Assembly: GCA_017861475.1 (NCBI GenBank)
Contig: JAGFXV010000095.1
Span: 1-6,317 of the forward strand
From: Bacillota bacterium
GTDB lineage: Bacteria; Bacillota; Syntrophomonadia; Syntrophomonadales; Syntrophomonadaceae
Direction of reading: 5' to 3'
Length of the DNA: 6,317 bases
Part shown: positions 1 through 6,317 of the stretch, one piece after another
Numbering within the stretch: position 1 is the first letter of the stretch
How the letters are laid out: the number at the start of each line of letters is the position of its first letter
Made by a program: the position numbers and the translations under genes
Notes under the pieces: generated by a model
What the model was told of the DNA's origin: nothing
What the model saw: only the letters and a program-made list of their open reading frames with translations
Databases searched by the model: none

Positions 1-248
1 GATGGCGACAATCCTTCGATATAATCAACATCGGGTTTGTCCATCTGACCCAAAAATTGACGGGCATAAGTTGACAGTGATTCCACATAGCGACGCTGGC
101 CTTCACTGTAAATCGTATCAAAAGCAAGACTCGATTTGCCGGATCCGGACACCCCGGTAAATACCACCAGCTTGTCGCGGGGAATGCTGATATCTATATT
201 TTTCAGATTGTGCTCGCGTGCACCTTTTACATAAATGTAATCTTTCAT
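1..248 (-). CDS. uvrA: UvrA, excinuclease ABC subunit A (N-terminal part, runs off left edge)
   Basis: First 82 codons of the DNA-damage-sensing ATPase of nucleotide excision repair, which loads UvrB onto lesions in the cytoplasm. The translation begins [18 protein letters not shown] and carries the first Walker A motif [10 protein letters not shown] at about residues 28-37, followed by the family-typical segment [20 protein letters not shown] (about 46-65) and [14 protein letters not shown]. This is the canonical UvrA N-terminus. The ATG at 246-248 is preceded by GGAGG (254-258) with a 5-base gap, which fixes the start. The gene begins 14 bases after the uvrB stop and has no promoter of its own, so it should be co-transcribed with uvrB under the same LexA control. 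The rest of the protein (family size about 940 residues) lies outside the window. The identification is very secure. Confidence 0.97.
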   Translation of the reverse strand, partial: MKDYIYVKGAREHNLKNIDISIPRDKLVVFTGVSGSGKSSLAFDTIYSEGQRRYVESLSTYARQFLGQMDKPDVDYIEGLSP

Positions 249-262
249 GCTATCCTCCAGAT

Positions 263-2251
263 CTATCTGCGTTTATTGGCTTTCTTACTGGTTTGCATTT
301 CTTTTATCATATCCCGAAGCTGGGCAGCCCGTTCAAAATCCAGGATCTCAGCCGCTTGCAGCATATCCTTTTCCATTTCCTTGATCAGTCGGATTCGTTC
401 TTCCGGGGACATCTTTTTCCATTCCCGGACTGTATAATCAGCCGGCTCTTCCGCAACCGTAGCCTCCAAAGAAGCATGTACAGCCTTCCTGATTGTTTCC
501 GGGGTAATACCGTGTTCCTGGTTGTAAACGGTTTGCTTCTGACGGCGCCGATTGGTTTCATCGATAGCCTGCTGCATGGAGGGTGTGACCCGGTCTGCAT
601 ACATGATAACCTTGCCTTCCACGTTGCGGGCCGCCCGTCCTGAAGTCTGAATCAGTGAACGGCCGGAGCGCAGAAATCCTTCTTTGTCTGCATCCAGAAT
701 CGCCACCAGAGCAACCTCGGGAAGATCAAGACCTTCCCGCAGCAGATTGATGCCGATCAATACATCAAACTCTCCGCTGCGCAGATCTCTCAGAATCTCC
801 ATTCTATCCAGCGCTTCAATATCGGAATGCATATAACGCACTTTAATACCGGCATCTTCAAAATAGTCAGCCAGATCCTCTGCCATTCTTTTGGTCAGGG
901 TGGTAACCAATACCCTGAATCCCTTCTCTACCGTAGTCTGAATTTCTGCCATCAAATCATCAATTTGATTCAGCGTGGAACGGACCTCGATCTCGGGGTC
1001 AAGCAGACCGGTCGGCCGGATTACCTGGTCGGCTACCTGCAGGCTGTGTTCGATTTCATAATCACCCGGCGTGGCGCTAACGTAAATGACCTGATTGATT
1101 TTACTGTCAAATTCATCAAATTTAAGAGGCCGGTTATCCAGCGCCGACGGCAGTCGAAAACCGTAACTGACCAGATTCTCTTTGCGGGAGCGGTCTCCGG
1201 CAAACATGCCCCGCACCTGCGGCACGGAAATATGTGATTCGTCCATAAACAGCAAAAAGTCCTTGGGGAAGAAATCCATAAGGGTATAGGGTGGTTCGCC
1301 CGCCTGTCTTCCTGTTATATAACGGGAATAATTCTCGATCCCTTTACAGTAGCCGATTTCCTTGATCATCTCCAGGTCAAAGCGGGTCCTCTGGCCGATA
1401 CGCTGTGCTTCCAGCAGCTTGCCTTCCCGTTCAAACTGATTGAGCTGCAGCGCCAGCTCACTTTCGATTTCTTCCGCTGCGGCCAGCATTTTGTCCCGGG
1501 TGGTGGCAAAATGGGAAGCCGGAAAAATCATGGCATGCATTTGCTTGCCCAGAACTTCACCGGTCATCGGTTTAAATTCCACAATTCGTTCGATTTCGTC
1601 GCCAAAAAGTTCTACGCGCAGGGCCTTGTCCCAGGAGGAGGCAGGAAATATTTCCACAACATCGCCCCGCACCCGGAAGTTGCCACGGAAAAAGGTCATT
1701 TCATTACGCTCATAATGGTTCTCGACCAGTTTCCTCAATAGAAGCTCCCGCGGCATCTGGGTGCCAGGCCGTAGAGAAATAGCCATTTCATAATAATCCT
1801 GCGGTGCGCCCAAACCATAAATACAGGAAACACTGGCCACAATGATAACATCCCTGCGCTCCAACAGAGATGCCGTGGCAGAATGACGGAACTTGTCAAT
1901 CTCATCATTGATGGACGAGTCCTTTTCGATATAAGTGTCCGTCTGCGGCACATAAGCTTCCGGCTGATAGTAATCATAATAACTGATGAAGTATTCGACC
2001 GCATTATCGGGGAAGAATTCCTTAAACTCGGAATACAACTGACCGGCCAGCGTTTTGTTGGGGGCCATTACCAGAGCCGGTCTTTGCAGAGCCTGAATAA
2101 CCTGGGCCATAGTATACGTCTTGCCTGAGCCGGTGACCCCCAGCAGGGTTTGCGCACGGTAGCCCTGCTGCAACCCTTCCACCAGTTGCCGGATCGCCTG
2201 GGGCTGATCTCCGGACGGCAAATAATCTGAATGCAATTGAAATGGTTTCAT
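263..2251 (-). CDS. uvrB: UvrB, excinuclease ABC subunit B
   Basis: Damage-verification helicase-like subunit of the UvrABC nucleotide excision repair system; it receives the lesion from UvrA and recruits UvrC. It has 662 residues, close to the usual length of about 660. Visible motifs: Walker [11 protein letters not shown] (38-47, K44), the DNA-clamping beta-hairpin start [13 protein letters not shown] (91-103), Walker B-type DESH (337-340), VSATPG (391-396), helicase motif [11 protein letters not shown] (535-543), and a C-terminal UVR/UvrC-interaction coiled coil (about 617-652). The start is the ATG at 2249-2251, whose product begins [20 protein letters not shown] as in homologues, with AAGGGGA about 6 bases upstream. 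A longer in-frame start at 2287 would lie inside the LexA box and lacks a ribosome binding site, so it was not used. It is first gene of a uvrB-uvrA operon and probably SOS-induced. No motif is broken. Confidence 0.98.
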   Translation of the reverse strand: MKPFQLHSDYLPSGDQPQAIRQLVEGLQQGYRAQTLLGVTGSGKTYTMAQVIQALQRPALVMAPNKTLAGQLYSEFKEFFPDNAVEYFISYYDYYQPEAYVPQTDTYIEKDSSINDEIDKFRHSATASLLERRDVIIVASVSCIYGLGAPQDYYEMAISLRPGTQMPRELLLRKLVENHYERNEMTFFRGNFRVRGDVVEIFPASSWDKALRVELFGDEIERIVEFKPMTGEVLGKQMHAMIFPASHFATTRDKMLAAAEEIESELALQLNQFEREGKLLEAQRIGQRTRFDLEMIKEIGYCKGIENYSRYITGRQAGEPPYTLMDFFPKDFLLFMDESHISVPQVRGMFAGDRSRKENLVSYGFRLPSALDNRPLKFDEFDSKINQVIYVSATPGDYEIEHSLQVADQVIRPTGLLDPEIEVRSTLNQIDDLMAEIQTTVEKGFRVLVTTLTKRMAEDLADYFEDAGIKVRYMHSDIEALDRMEILRDLRSGEFDVLIGINLLREGLDLPEVALVAILDADKEGFLRSGRSLIQTSGRAARNVEGKVIMYADRVTPSMQQAIDETNRRRQKQTVYNQEHGITPETIRKAVHASLEATVAEEPADYTVREWKKMSPEERIRLIKEMEKDMLQAAEILDFERAAQLRDMIKEMQTSKKANKRR

Positions 2252-2256
2252 AACAA

Positions 2257-2263
2257 TCCCCTT
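2257..2263 (-). promoter_or_regulatory. Ribosome binding site of uvrB
   Basis: On the minus strand AAGGGGA lies about 5-6 bases before the ATG at 2251. It selects the 662-residue start over the upstream in-frame codon at 2287. Confidence 0.75.
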
Positions 2264-2280
2264 TTGGGCAGTATTCGAGG

Positions 2281-2294
2281 CGAACAAATGCTCT
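2281..2294. promoter_or_regulatory. LexA (DinR) SOS box upstream of uvrB
   Basis: The plus strand reads CGAACAAATGCTCT. The Firmicute LexA consensus CGAACRNRYGTTYC is matched at 12 of 14 positions, with the left half-site CGAAC perfect and the right half-site differing at two bases. The site lies just downstream of a TATAAT -10 element (2300-2305) and about 30 bases before the uvrB ATG, so bound LexA would cover the expected transcription start. B. subtilis uvrBA is a known LexA/DinR target, which agrees with this placement. The binding itself is inferred from the match. Confidence 0.8.
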
Positions 2295-2299
2295 TTTTT

Positions 2300-2331
2300 A
2301 TTATACTATAATATAATAACTGCCCTGACAA
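2300..2331 (-). promoter_or_regulatory. Probable promoter of uvrBA
   Basis: The minus strand has a perfect -10 hexamer TATAAT (2300-2305). The best -35-like hexamer is TTGTCA (2326-2331), but the 20-base spacer is longer than ideal. An alternative -10, TATAGT (2305-2310), gives a 15-base spacer to the same -35. The -10 with the LexA box just downstream is convincing; the exact -35 is not settled. The -35 candidate falls in the stem-loop at 2318-2342. Confidence 0.55.
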
Positions 2332-2342
2332 GCAAGGCAGTT
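2318..2342 (-). terminator. Stem-loop after the PRK06851-like gene, possible weak terminator
   Basis: The arms AACTGCC (2318-2324) and GGCAGTT (2336-2342) are perfect inverted repeats. In minus-strand RNA the pairing extends inwards by three pairs (one U-G) to a 10-bp stem with a 5-base loop. It lies about 26 bases after the TAA of the upstream gene, as a terminator would. What follows is ATTATATTATAG rather than a clean T-run, so termination may be weak. The same bases overlap the presumed -35 region of uvrB, so a protein-binding role is also possible. Confidence 0.45.
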
Positions 2343-2368
2343 GGGAAAATTATAATTTTACTTTTTAA

Positions 2369-3436
2369 TTAAAATTTGCCGGGTCTGATTGATTCAACCA
2401 GATCCTGTCTGATTTTATCCAGACCGGCAAAATCCATGGCCCCGGCGTAAATTTTTTTCAATTCATGCTGGTTATAACTGCTCTTTTCCAATTGCTGCCT
2501 CGCTTTCAGCAGCAAGTTTTCCAGATCTCTGCTGTTGATGGTGTTCTCCTGATTATTCTCTTCATAGCCTTCCATGTATAAACTTAAATCTATCACCACA
2601 TCCCAGGGCTTGAGCGGGATGTCGGCTGAACTGGCTTCGATCAGGGCGATTTGAAGATTACGGATGATTACCATAACCAGATTCTCGACTTCCAGTCCGC
2701 AATGATAATATTCGAGGAAATAGCCGCTGTCTTTGACTATGCGGCCCAGTTCAGCGATAATCTTGCTCTTGCCGCTGCCGGCTGGTCCCTTAAAAATATA
2801 GCGTTTCTGGCAATTATGACTCAGTTCATGCACATAATCCACCCATCCATCAATGGTTAAAACACCGGCAAAGTAATGTTTTTCACCGGAGCGGTTCTCA
2901 ACGATTTCACTGCCCAGCTGCTTTACCAGTTGATCGATTTTTTCCATGTTAATATGGCGGGAATTGAGGCGGCGCTGTTCTGCTTTTAGCCTGCCAAGTT
3001 CTTTAAGCAGATCATAGGCTTTTTGCTGCGAAAGCTCTATGTTATCAACCAGTTCAACGATCTGCATCCGCTGCGCTTCGATCGCGGCCTGGTCCCAGTA
3101 TTCACCCAAATTGATCAAATGTTCCTTGACTCCAGGATAATGAGGATCGATGCTGGCAGGCAGACTGCCGTTGACAACTGCCAAATTTAGCTGCGGGATA
3201 TACACTCCGTCGGGTGTAATCGAATCAAGGGCTGAAATCCAGAATTCCACCTCCAAACCCTGTTCCGACAATATCTCTCCCACCAGACGGATAAATGTTG
3301 ATCGTCCTGAGCCGGGTGCACCCTTCAAAATATAGACCCGCTCCAGATCTTTGATCAGATCAGGTATAAATGTATAATATCCCCGGGTGGTGTGACTGCT
3401 GGCAAATACATAACGAATCAAGCCCCGGTTGTTCAC
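2369..3436 (-). CDS. PRK06851-like protein with two tandem P-loop NTPase domains
   Basis: Predicted cytoplasmic ATP/GTP-binding protein of about 355 residues resembling the uncharacterised Firmicute family PRK06851; its function is not known. Numbering is from the GTG at 3434-3436. The protein is an internal duplication. Repeat 1 has VYILKGAPGSGRST (P-loop at 39-46) and repeat 2 has RYIFKGPAGSGKSK (P-loop at 217-224). Similarity between the halves continues before the P-loops (RYVFASSHTTRGYYTFI vs HYFAGVLTIDGWVDYV) and after them (PQLNLAVVNGSLPASIDPHYPGV vs RNLQIALIEASSADIPLKPWDV). A helical, coiled-coil-like stretch (about 120-165) joins the halves. In repeat 1 the Walker A lysine is arginine (CGA codon, residue 45), so only the second site looks canonical. 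The GTG is favoured because AGAGGG lies 6 bases upstream and homologues begin close to this point. In-frame ATGs at 3442 and 3454 lack a properly spaced ribosome binding site. Its position between a minJ-like gene and uvrB suggests no clear role. Confidence 0.85.
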   Translation of the reverse strand: MNNRGLIRYVFASSHTTRGYYTFIPDLIKDLERVYILKGAPGSGRSTFIRLVGEILSEQGLEVEFWISALDSITPDGVYIPQLNLAVVNGSLPASIDPHYPGVKEHLINLGEYWDQAAIEAQRMQIVELVDNIELSQQKAYDLLKELGRLKAEQRRLNSRHINMEKIDQLVKQLGSEIVENRSGEKHYFAGVLTIDGWVDYVHELSHNCQKRYIFKGPAGSGKSKIIAELGRIVKDSGYFLEYYHCGLEVENLVMVIIRNLQIALIEASSADIPLKPWDVVIDLSLYMEGYEENNQENTINSRDLENLLLKARQQLEKSSYNQHELKKIYAGAMDFAGLDKIRQDLVESIRPGKF

Positions 3437-3517
3437 CCTCATCCCTCTTCTCATCAGGTTTTCTTTACTATATTCAGAACGTCAACCAAAGGTGAACAAA
3501 ATTGTCAGGAAAGATGT

Positions 3518-3683
3518 TAGTACCCTGTTAACTCTAAAACCTATATATTCTCGTCGGTTAAATTTGTACATGACTGCGTTGTCGTCAATCGCAATACGGC
3601 CAGTATTGCTCAATCCTCCGTCTTGTCCTGTACAAATTTTCCGCGATGAATAATATACACTTTTTAGAGTTAACAGGGTACTA
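3518..3683. mobile_element. Palindromic MITE-like element with 22-bp terminal inverted repeats
   Basis: The ends at 3518-3539 and 3662-3683 are perfect 22-bp inverted repeats, beginning TAGTACCCTGTTAAC and reading inwards to CTAAAA. The interior is also symmetrical about position 3600: AATTTGTACA (3561-3570) pairs with TGTACAAATT (3629-3638), and GCAATAC (3591-3597) pairs with GTATTGC (3603-3609) around a 5-base centre. The whole 166 bp can therefore fold into one long imperfect hairpin. Both ends carry TA, consistent with a TA target duplication flanking a 162-bp element, as in IS630/Tc1-mariner-type elements. No transposase or convincing ORF is inside, so it would need a transposase supplied elsewhere. 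The right end supplies the stop codon of the PDZ gene. Calling it a MITE is inference from structure; an intergenic palindromic repeat of another class is possible. Confidence 0.8.
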
Positions 3684-4925
3684 TGCCAGCAGAGTTTTTA
3701 GTTTTCTCCAAAGGAAACGAGCCAGAAAAAAATATCGATCCTCCTGCCAGACCAGATAAGCGCTGGCACCCGTCTCAGGAACCGGTACGATATTTCCGAT
3801 ACGGTTACGGGCTGGATGCCAGGTCAAATCAAGCATACGGTCAGAACGCTTGATCTGCAAATTGAGTTTTAGCTGGTCTTGCTTTAACAATTCCCGCAGA
3901 TCTCCGTAACTGTTAACCGTGCAGCCGTTGGCCTGTATTATAATATCTCCAGATTTAATCCCTGCGCGCTCCGCACTACTTCCCCTGACAACCTCCATGA
4001 CCATCGATCCCGGTTCTGTTTTGATATAAAGAGGGTAACGACTTTCCTCTCGCATGCCCAGCCAAATCACCAATTCATGCCCCAATGGGCTGAAAACGGC
4101 AGCCAGCCAAAGAAAAACCGGGAACCGGGAAGACAGTACCGCCATTGACAGAAGCAGCAATGAAAAGAGACAGAGCAACAAGGCCGAACGACGGCTGGCC
4201 TGTTGTGGTGTGCGGGTCGTGCAGATCTCCCCGTAGCCCAGCACGGCCATGACCGGAACGATTGTAAACGCCTGTTGCCCGACAAAGCTACTGTAATCAT
4301 GTAACAATGGCCACCACGAAGGCATTTCCAGCCCTGCAGCAGCAGCACCAGGAAAACCGACACTGATTAATGCCAACAATGGGATGGGCCAAAAAAATTG
4401 CAGGTTGAATCCTCCACAAAGCTTTTCATGTCTTTTAATATAAACTACGGGAGGATGAAACGTTCCGTTGAGCAATATCAGCAGACTTTCAACCATATGC
4501 AGAACTGCTACCAGCCCCATCAATTGTGGTATGCTGGTGCGGGGAAACCCGAATAAAAGATTGGTGAGCGCAATGATGCCTGCGGCATAGGCAAAACAAA
4601 TAAACCTCGGCTGAATCAGCATTATCAGCAGGGCTGATACCCATAGTGCAGTAATGCTGATACTGCTAAGGTCAATCCCCAGGAATACCAGTAAAATACT
4701 TCCTGCCATACCGCCCAACAGGCCCAGTAATGTAGAATAAAAAGCGGATTGTAAAGAGAAATCCGGATGACTCTTAAAAAATGACGTGGAAATTCGTTGC
4801 TGACGTTTATTCTGCCAAACAACCAGCAGAAAAATCATTCCCCATAAACCCATAAAAAATGGGGAAGTAAAGGTATCAACCAACACTTGCCCCATCATCT
4901 TTGATATTGCTGCGACCAGTTCCAA
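3681..4925 (-). CDS. MinJ-like polytopic membrane protein with C-terminal PDZ domain
   Basis: Integral membrane protein of 414 residues with about nine hydrophobic segments (roughly 21-38, 61-84, 88-104, 107-126, 133-153, 178-198, 219-232, 247-265, 268-288), then a PDZ domain (about 297-365) containing VVRGSSAERAGIKSGDIIIQ. Size, topology and position between a Ctp protease and uvrBA match B. subtilis MinJ (YvjD, 397 residues), which links MinD to DivIVA in division-site selection. The assignment to that role is inference from architecture and gene order. The start is the TTG at 4923-4925: GGAGGT (4932-4937) sits exactly 6 bases upstream, and it follows the protease stop by 16 bases. A longer ATG frame from 5024 would overlap the protease by about 80 bases and add a non-homologous-looking basic leader, so it was rejected. 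The stop codon TAG (3681-3683) is made by the end of the inserted palindromic element. Confidence 0.85.
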   Translation of the reverse strand: MELVAAISKMMGQVLVDTFTSPFFMGLWGMIFLLVVWQNKRQQRISTSFFKSHPDFSLQSAFYSTLLGLLGGMAGSILLVFLGIDLSSISITALWVSALLIMLIQPRFICFAYAAGIIALTNLLFGFPRTSIPQLMGLVAVLHMVESLLILLNGTFHPPVVYIKRHEKLCGGFNLQFFWPIPLLALISVGFPGAAAAGLEMPSWWPLLHDYSSFVGQQAFTIVPVMAVLGYGEICTTRTPQQASRRSALLLCLFSLLLLSMAVLSSRFPVFLWLAAVFSPLGHELVIWLGMREESRYPLYIKTEPGSMVMEVVRGSSAERAGIKSGDIIIQANGCTVNSYGDLRELLKQDQLKLNLQIKRSDRMLDLTWHPARNRIGNIVPVPETGASAYLVWQEDRYFFLARFLWRKLKTLLA

Positions 4926-4931
4926 AAACCC

Positions 4932-4937
4932 ACCTCC
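4932..4937 (-). promoter_or_regulatory. Ribosome binding site fixing the TTG start of the PDZ gene
   Basis: A strong GGAGGT on the minus strand is followed by 6 bases and then TTG at 4925. No ATG or GTG in this frame is comparably placed, so this site decides a non-ATG start. It lies between the upstream protease stop and the new start, which supports translation as part of the same transcript. Confidence 0.8.
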
Positions 4938-4941
4938 AGGT

Positions 4942-6093
4942 TTACAGAATCTGCTCTTTAAGTATCTGCAATGCCCTTTCCATTTGTAGATCCTGTCCCT
5001 CTGCCCCAGAATTCTTGACAACATAATCAGGATTTATACCAATTTTGTTGATATCCGTCCCGTCAGGAGTAAAATACTTCTGGGTGGTCAGTTTTAAAGC
5101 CCCTCCGTCCCGCAGCGGGAAAACCGTTTGCACCACGCCTTTGCCGTAGGTCTTTTCCCCGACCAGCACCGCTCTTTTATTGTCCTTCAGGGCACCGGCC
5201 AGAATTTCCGAGGCACTGGCGCTATTGCCGTTCACCAGAACCACCATGGGCAATTTTACACTGCCTGCTTCCGCCCGATGAACCGTTTCTTCGCCTTGCG
5301 CATTCTTCACACTGACTACTTCCTTGTCTTCCAGGAAAATATCTGCAATTGCAATGGAAGCCTCAAAATCTCCGCCGCCATTATCCCTCAAATCCAATAT
5401 AATTCCCTTAATATCTTTTTCATTTAAACGGTTCACGCTATCGGCCATTTCCTGAGCGGAACGGGCATGAAACTGATTTAATTTGATATATCCGATGGGT
5501 ACTCCATCGCCGATCACTTTGTCCTCCACGGAAGGGACATTAATAATCTCACGAATAATTTTGAACTCGTATTCCTTGCCCTCGTCAGGACGTAAAACTG
5601 CCATATCCAGTTGCGTACCGGGCTCACCCCGCATCAGATGAACCGCTTCATCCTGCGTCATGTGGATCGCACTTTGATCATTGATCCGGGTAATAATGTC
5701 TCCGTTTTTCAACCCGGCCCGCGCAGCCGGCGTACCTTTGATAGGCGAAACGATCCCCAGTCTCCCGTCATCAAGTTCCACTACGTAGACGCCTATCCCT
5801 CCGAATTCCGCATTAAGTTGCAGTTCCAGTTCTTCCCACTGCGATTTGTTCAGGTATTTGGAATAGGGATCATCTAACGAAGAAACGATCCCGGCCGTTG
5901 CTCCCTCAATCATCTTGTCAGTATGCGGTTCATACAAAGATTGAGATTTCATCAAGCCGACGACTGTCAGCAAGCTGCTCAAACCGCTGGAATTGGTAAC
6001 AAAAATAAAAGCCAGTGCCAGAAATCCCAGCAGGCCGAATATCGCAAAAAAAGCAACTATTCCTTTAATAAATTTATTATTCTTCAAAACCAC
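4942..6093 (-). CDS. S41 family carboxy-terminal processing peptidase (CtpA/CtpB type)
   Basis: Serine protease of 383 residues, membrane-anchored with its catalytic part outside the membrane. An N-terminal transmembrane/signal-anchor segment spans about 10-33. A PDZ domain lies at about 95-175 (EFGGIGVYV, SPIKGTPAARAGLKNGDIIT). The S41 catalytic domain follows, with GIILDLRDNGGG (230-241), NSASASEILAGALKDN (290-305) and GEKTYGKGVVQ (312-322). The catalytic residues align as Ser293, Lys318 and Gln322, with the +25 and +4 spacing of E. coli Prc and B. subtilis CtpB. The protease appears intact. It follows the M23 peptidase gene and precedes the PDZ membrane gene by 16 bases, as in the ftsEX-ctpB-minJ region of B. 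subtilis. The start is uncertain: the GTG at 6091-6093 is given, but no good ribosome binding site stands in front of it. The TTG at 6085-6087 has GGTGG at a better distance. Substrate unknown. Confidence 0.93.
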   Translation of the reverse strand: MVLKNNKFIKGIVAFFAIFGLLGFLALAFIFVTNSSGLSSLLTVVGLMKSQSLYEPHTDKMIEGATAGIVSSLDDPYSKYLNKSQWEELELQLNAEFGGIGVYVVELDDGRLGIVSPIKGTPAARAGLKNGDIITRINDQSAIHMTQDEAVHLMRGEPGTQLDMAVLRPDEGKEYEFKIIREIINVPSVEDKVIGDGVPIGYIKLNQFHARSAQEMADSVNRLNEKDIKGIILDLRDNGGGDFEASIAIADIFLEDKEVVSVKNAQGEETVHRAEAGSVKLPMVVLVNGNSASASEILAGALKDNKRAVLVGEKTYGKGVVQTVFPLRDGGALKLTTQKYFTPDGTDINKIGINPDYVVKNSGAEGQDLQMERALQILKEQIL

Positions 6094-6126
6094 ACCACCA
6101 TACTTAATATTATTATCGGTTCGTCG

Positions 6127-6155
6127 TTAATATGTTACCGCAATTACAAATTCAA
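6127..6155 (-). promoter_or_regulatory. Candidate promoter of the ctp-PDZ operon
   Basis: The minus strand has TTGAAT (6150-6155), a 17-base spacer, and TATTAA (6127-6132), both fair matches to the housekeeping sigma consensus at ideal spacing. It lies between the terminator at 6208-6251 and the protease start, leaving a leader of about 30 bases. This is a sequence match only, in an AT-rich stretch where chance hits occur. Confidence 0.5.
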
Positions 6156-6207
6156 TACAAATAATTATGGTAAACAATTCCTGACATAAACCGCCCTTAT
6201 TTATGCC

Positions 6208-6251
6208 AAAAAAAAATGAGCCCAGGGCTTCAGGTTAAAACCCTTGACTCA
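6208..6251 (-). terminator. Intrinsic terminator after the M23 peptidase gene
   Basis: On the minus strand the arms TGAGTCAAGGG (6241-6251) and CCCTGGGCTCA (6217-6227) form an 11-bp stem with one U-G pair and one A-G mismatch around a 13-base loop. A run of nine T (6208-6216) follows immediately. This is a textbook Rho-independent structure about 18 bases after the upstream stop codon, and it separates that gene from the ctp transcription unit. Confidence 0.88.
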
Positions 6252-6269
6252 CTGCTTACTGCACATTAA

Positions 6270-6317
6270 TCATACATATGAATGCGGATTGACCGGAGTA
6301 CCGTTTACCCTCACCTC
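6270..6317 (-). CDS. C-terminal tail of an M23/LytM-type peptidase (partial, runs off right edge)
   Basis: The open frame entering from the right edge reads EVRVNGTPVNPHSYV and ends at TGA (6270-6272). This is the typical end of M23 family endopeptidases, whose last motif HLHFEVR is followed by a short x-G-x-P-V-(D/N)-P stretch and the C-terminus. Only 15 codons are in the window, so the HxH zinc ligands are not visible. A terminator follows directly. A murein hydrolase upstream of a Ctp protease fits the common ftsE-ftsX-M23-ctp order in Clostridia, where FtsEX-linked hydrolases act on the wall at division. The identification rests on a short peptide plus context. Confidence 0.7.
   Translation of the reverse strand, partial: EVRVNGTPVNPHSYV

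Noticed and set aside
827..1237. 136-codon plus-strand frame inside uvrB, and similar plus-strand frames elsewhere
   Set aside because: They lie antisense to strongly conserved coding sequence, have no recognisable protein similarity and no ribosome binding sites.
2252..2287. Longer uvrB start at 2287 adding 12 residues
   Set aside because: It begins inside the LexA box, has no ribosome binding site, and homologues start at the MKPFQL-equivalent methionine, which has one.
3467..3485. TTGACG (3480-3485) and TATAGT (3467-3472) as a promoter for the NTPase gene
   Set aside because: The hexamers are only 7 bases apart, far too close; no correctly spaced pair was found in this stretch.
3429..3653. 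74-codon plus-strand frame running into the palindromic element
   Set aside because: It spans unrelated sequence (the NTPase gene start, the spacer and half of the element), has no ribosome binding site and no recognisable product.
3518..3683. CRISPR repeat or attachment site interpretation of the repeated ends
   Set aside because: There are only two copies, in inverted orientation, with a symmetrical interior and no spacers or integrase gene nearby.
4926..5024. ATG start at 5024 for the PDZ membrane protein
   Set aside because: It would overlap the protease coding end by about 80 bases and has no suitable ribosome binding site, whereas the TTG at 4925 has GGAGGT at 6 bases.

Overview
The window looks like chromosomal DNA from a low-to-moderate GC Firmicute, probably of the Clostridia. 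UvrB and UvrA are clearly recognisable. The gene order M23 peptidase tail - S41 protease - polytopic PDZ protein - (one gene) - uvrB - uvrA resembles the Bacillus subtilis ftsEX-ctpB-minJ-csbA-uvrBA neighbourhood. Shine-Dalgarno sequences are strong, GTG and TTG starts occur, and a Bacillus-type LexA (DinR) box lies in front of uvrB. The genus cannot be named from the sequence alone.

All genes lie on the minus strand, so transcription runs from high to low coordinates. At the right edge (6270-6317) are the last 15 codons of an M23/LytM-type peptidase, followed by an intrinsic terminator (6208-6251). A promoter then leads into an S41 carboxy-terminal processing protease (4942-6093) and, 16 bases further on, a nine-helix membrane protein with a C-terminal PDZ domain resembling MinJ (3681-4925, TTG start). 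This pair appears to be one cell-envelope/division operon.

Between the PDZ gene and the next gene is a 166-bp, near-full-length imperfect palindrome (3518-3683) with 22-bp perfect terminal inverted repeats ending in TA. It looks like a non-coding miniature transposon (MITE). It sits exactly in the stop codon of the PDZ gene: removing the element and one TA restores a TAA stop without changing the protein.

Next comes a gene for a PRK06851-like protein made of two tandem copies of a P-loop NTPase domain, the first with arginine in place of the Walker A lysine (2369 to about 3436). A stem-loop, a -10 element and a LexA box then precede the uvrB-uvrA operon (uvrB 263-2251; uvrA from 248, running off the left edge), which encodes nucleotide-excision-repair proteins and is probably SOS-inducible.

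Most of the window is conserved core genome. The points worth a second look are the palindromic element and its silent insertion into a stop codon, the SOS operator, the duplicated NTPase with an altered first P-loop, and the MinJ-like gene beside a Ctp protease.
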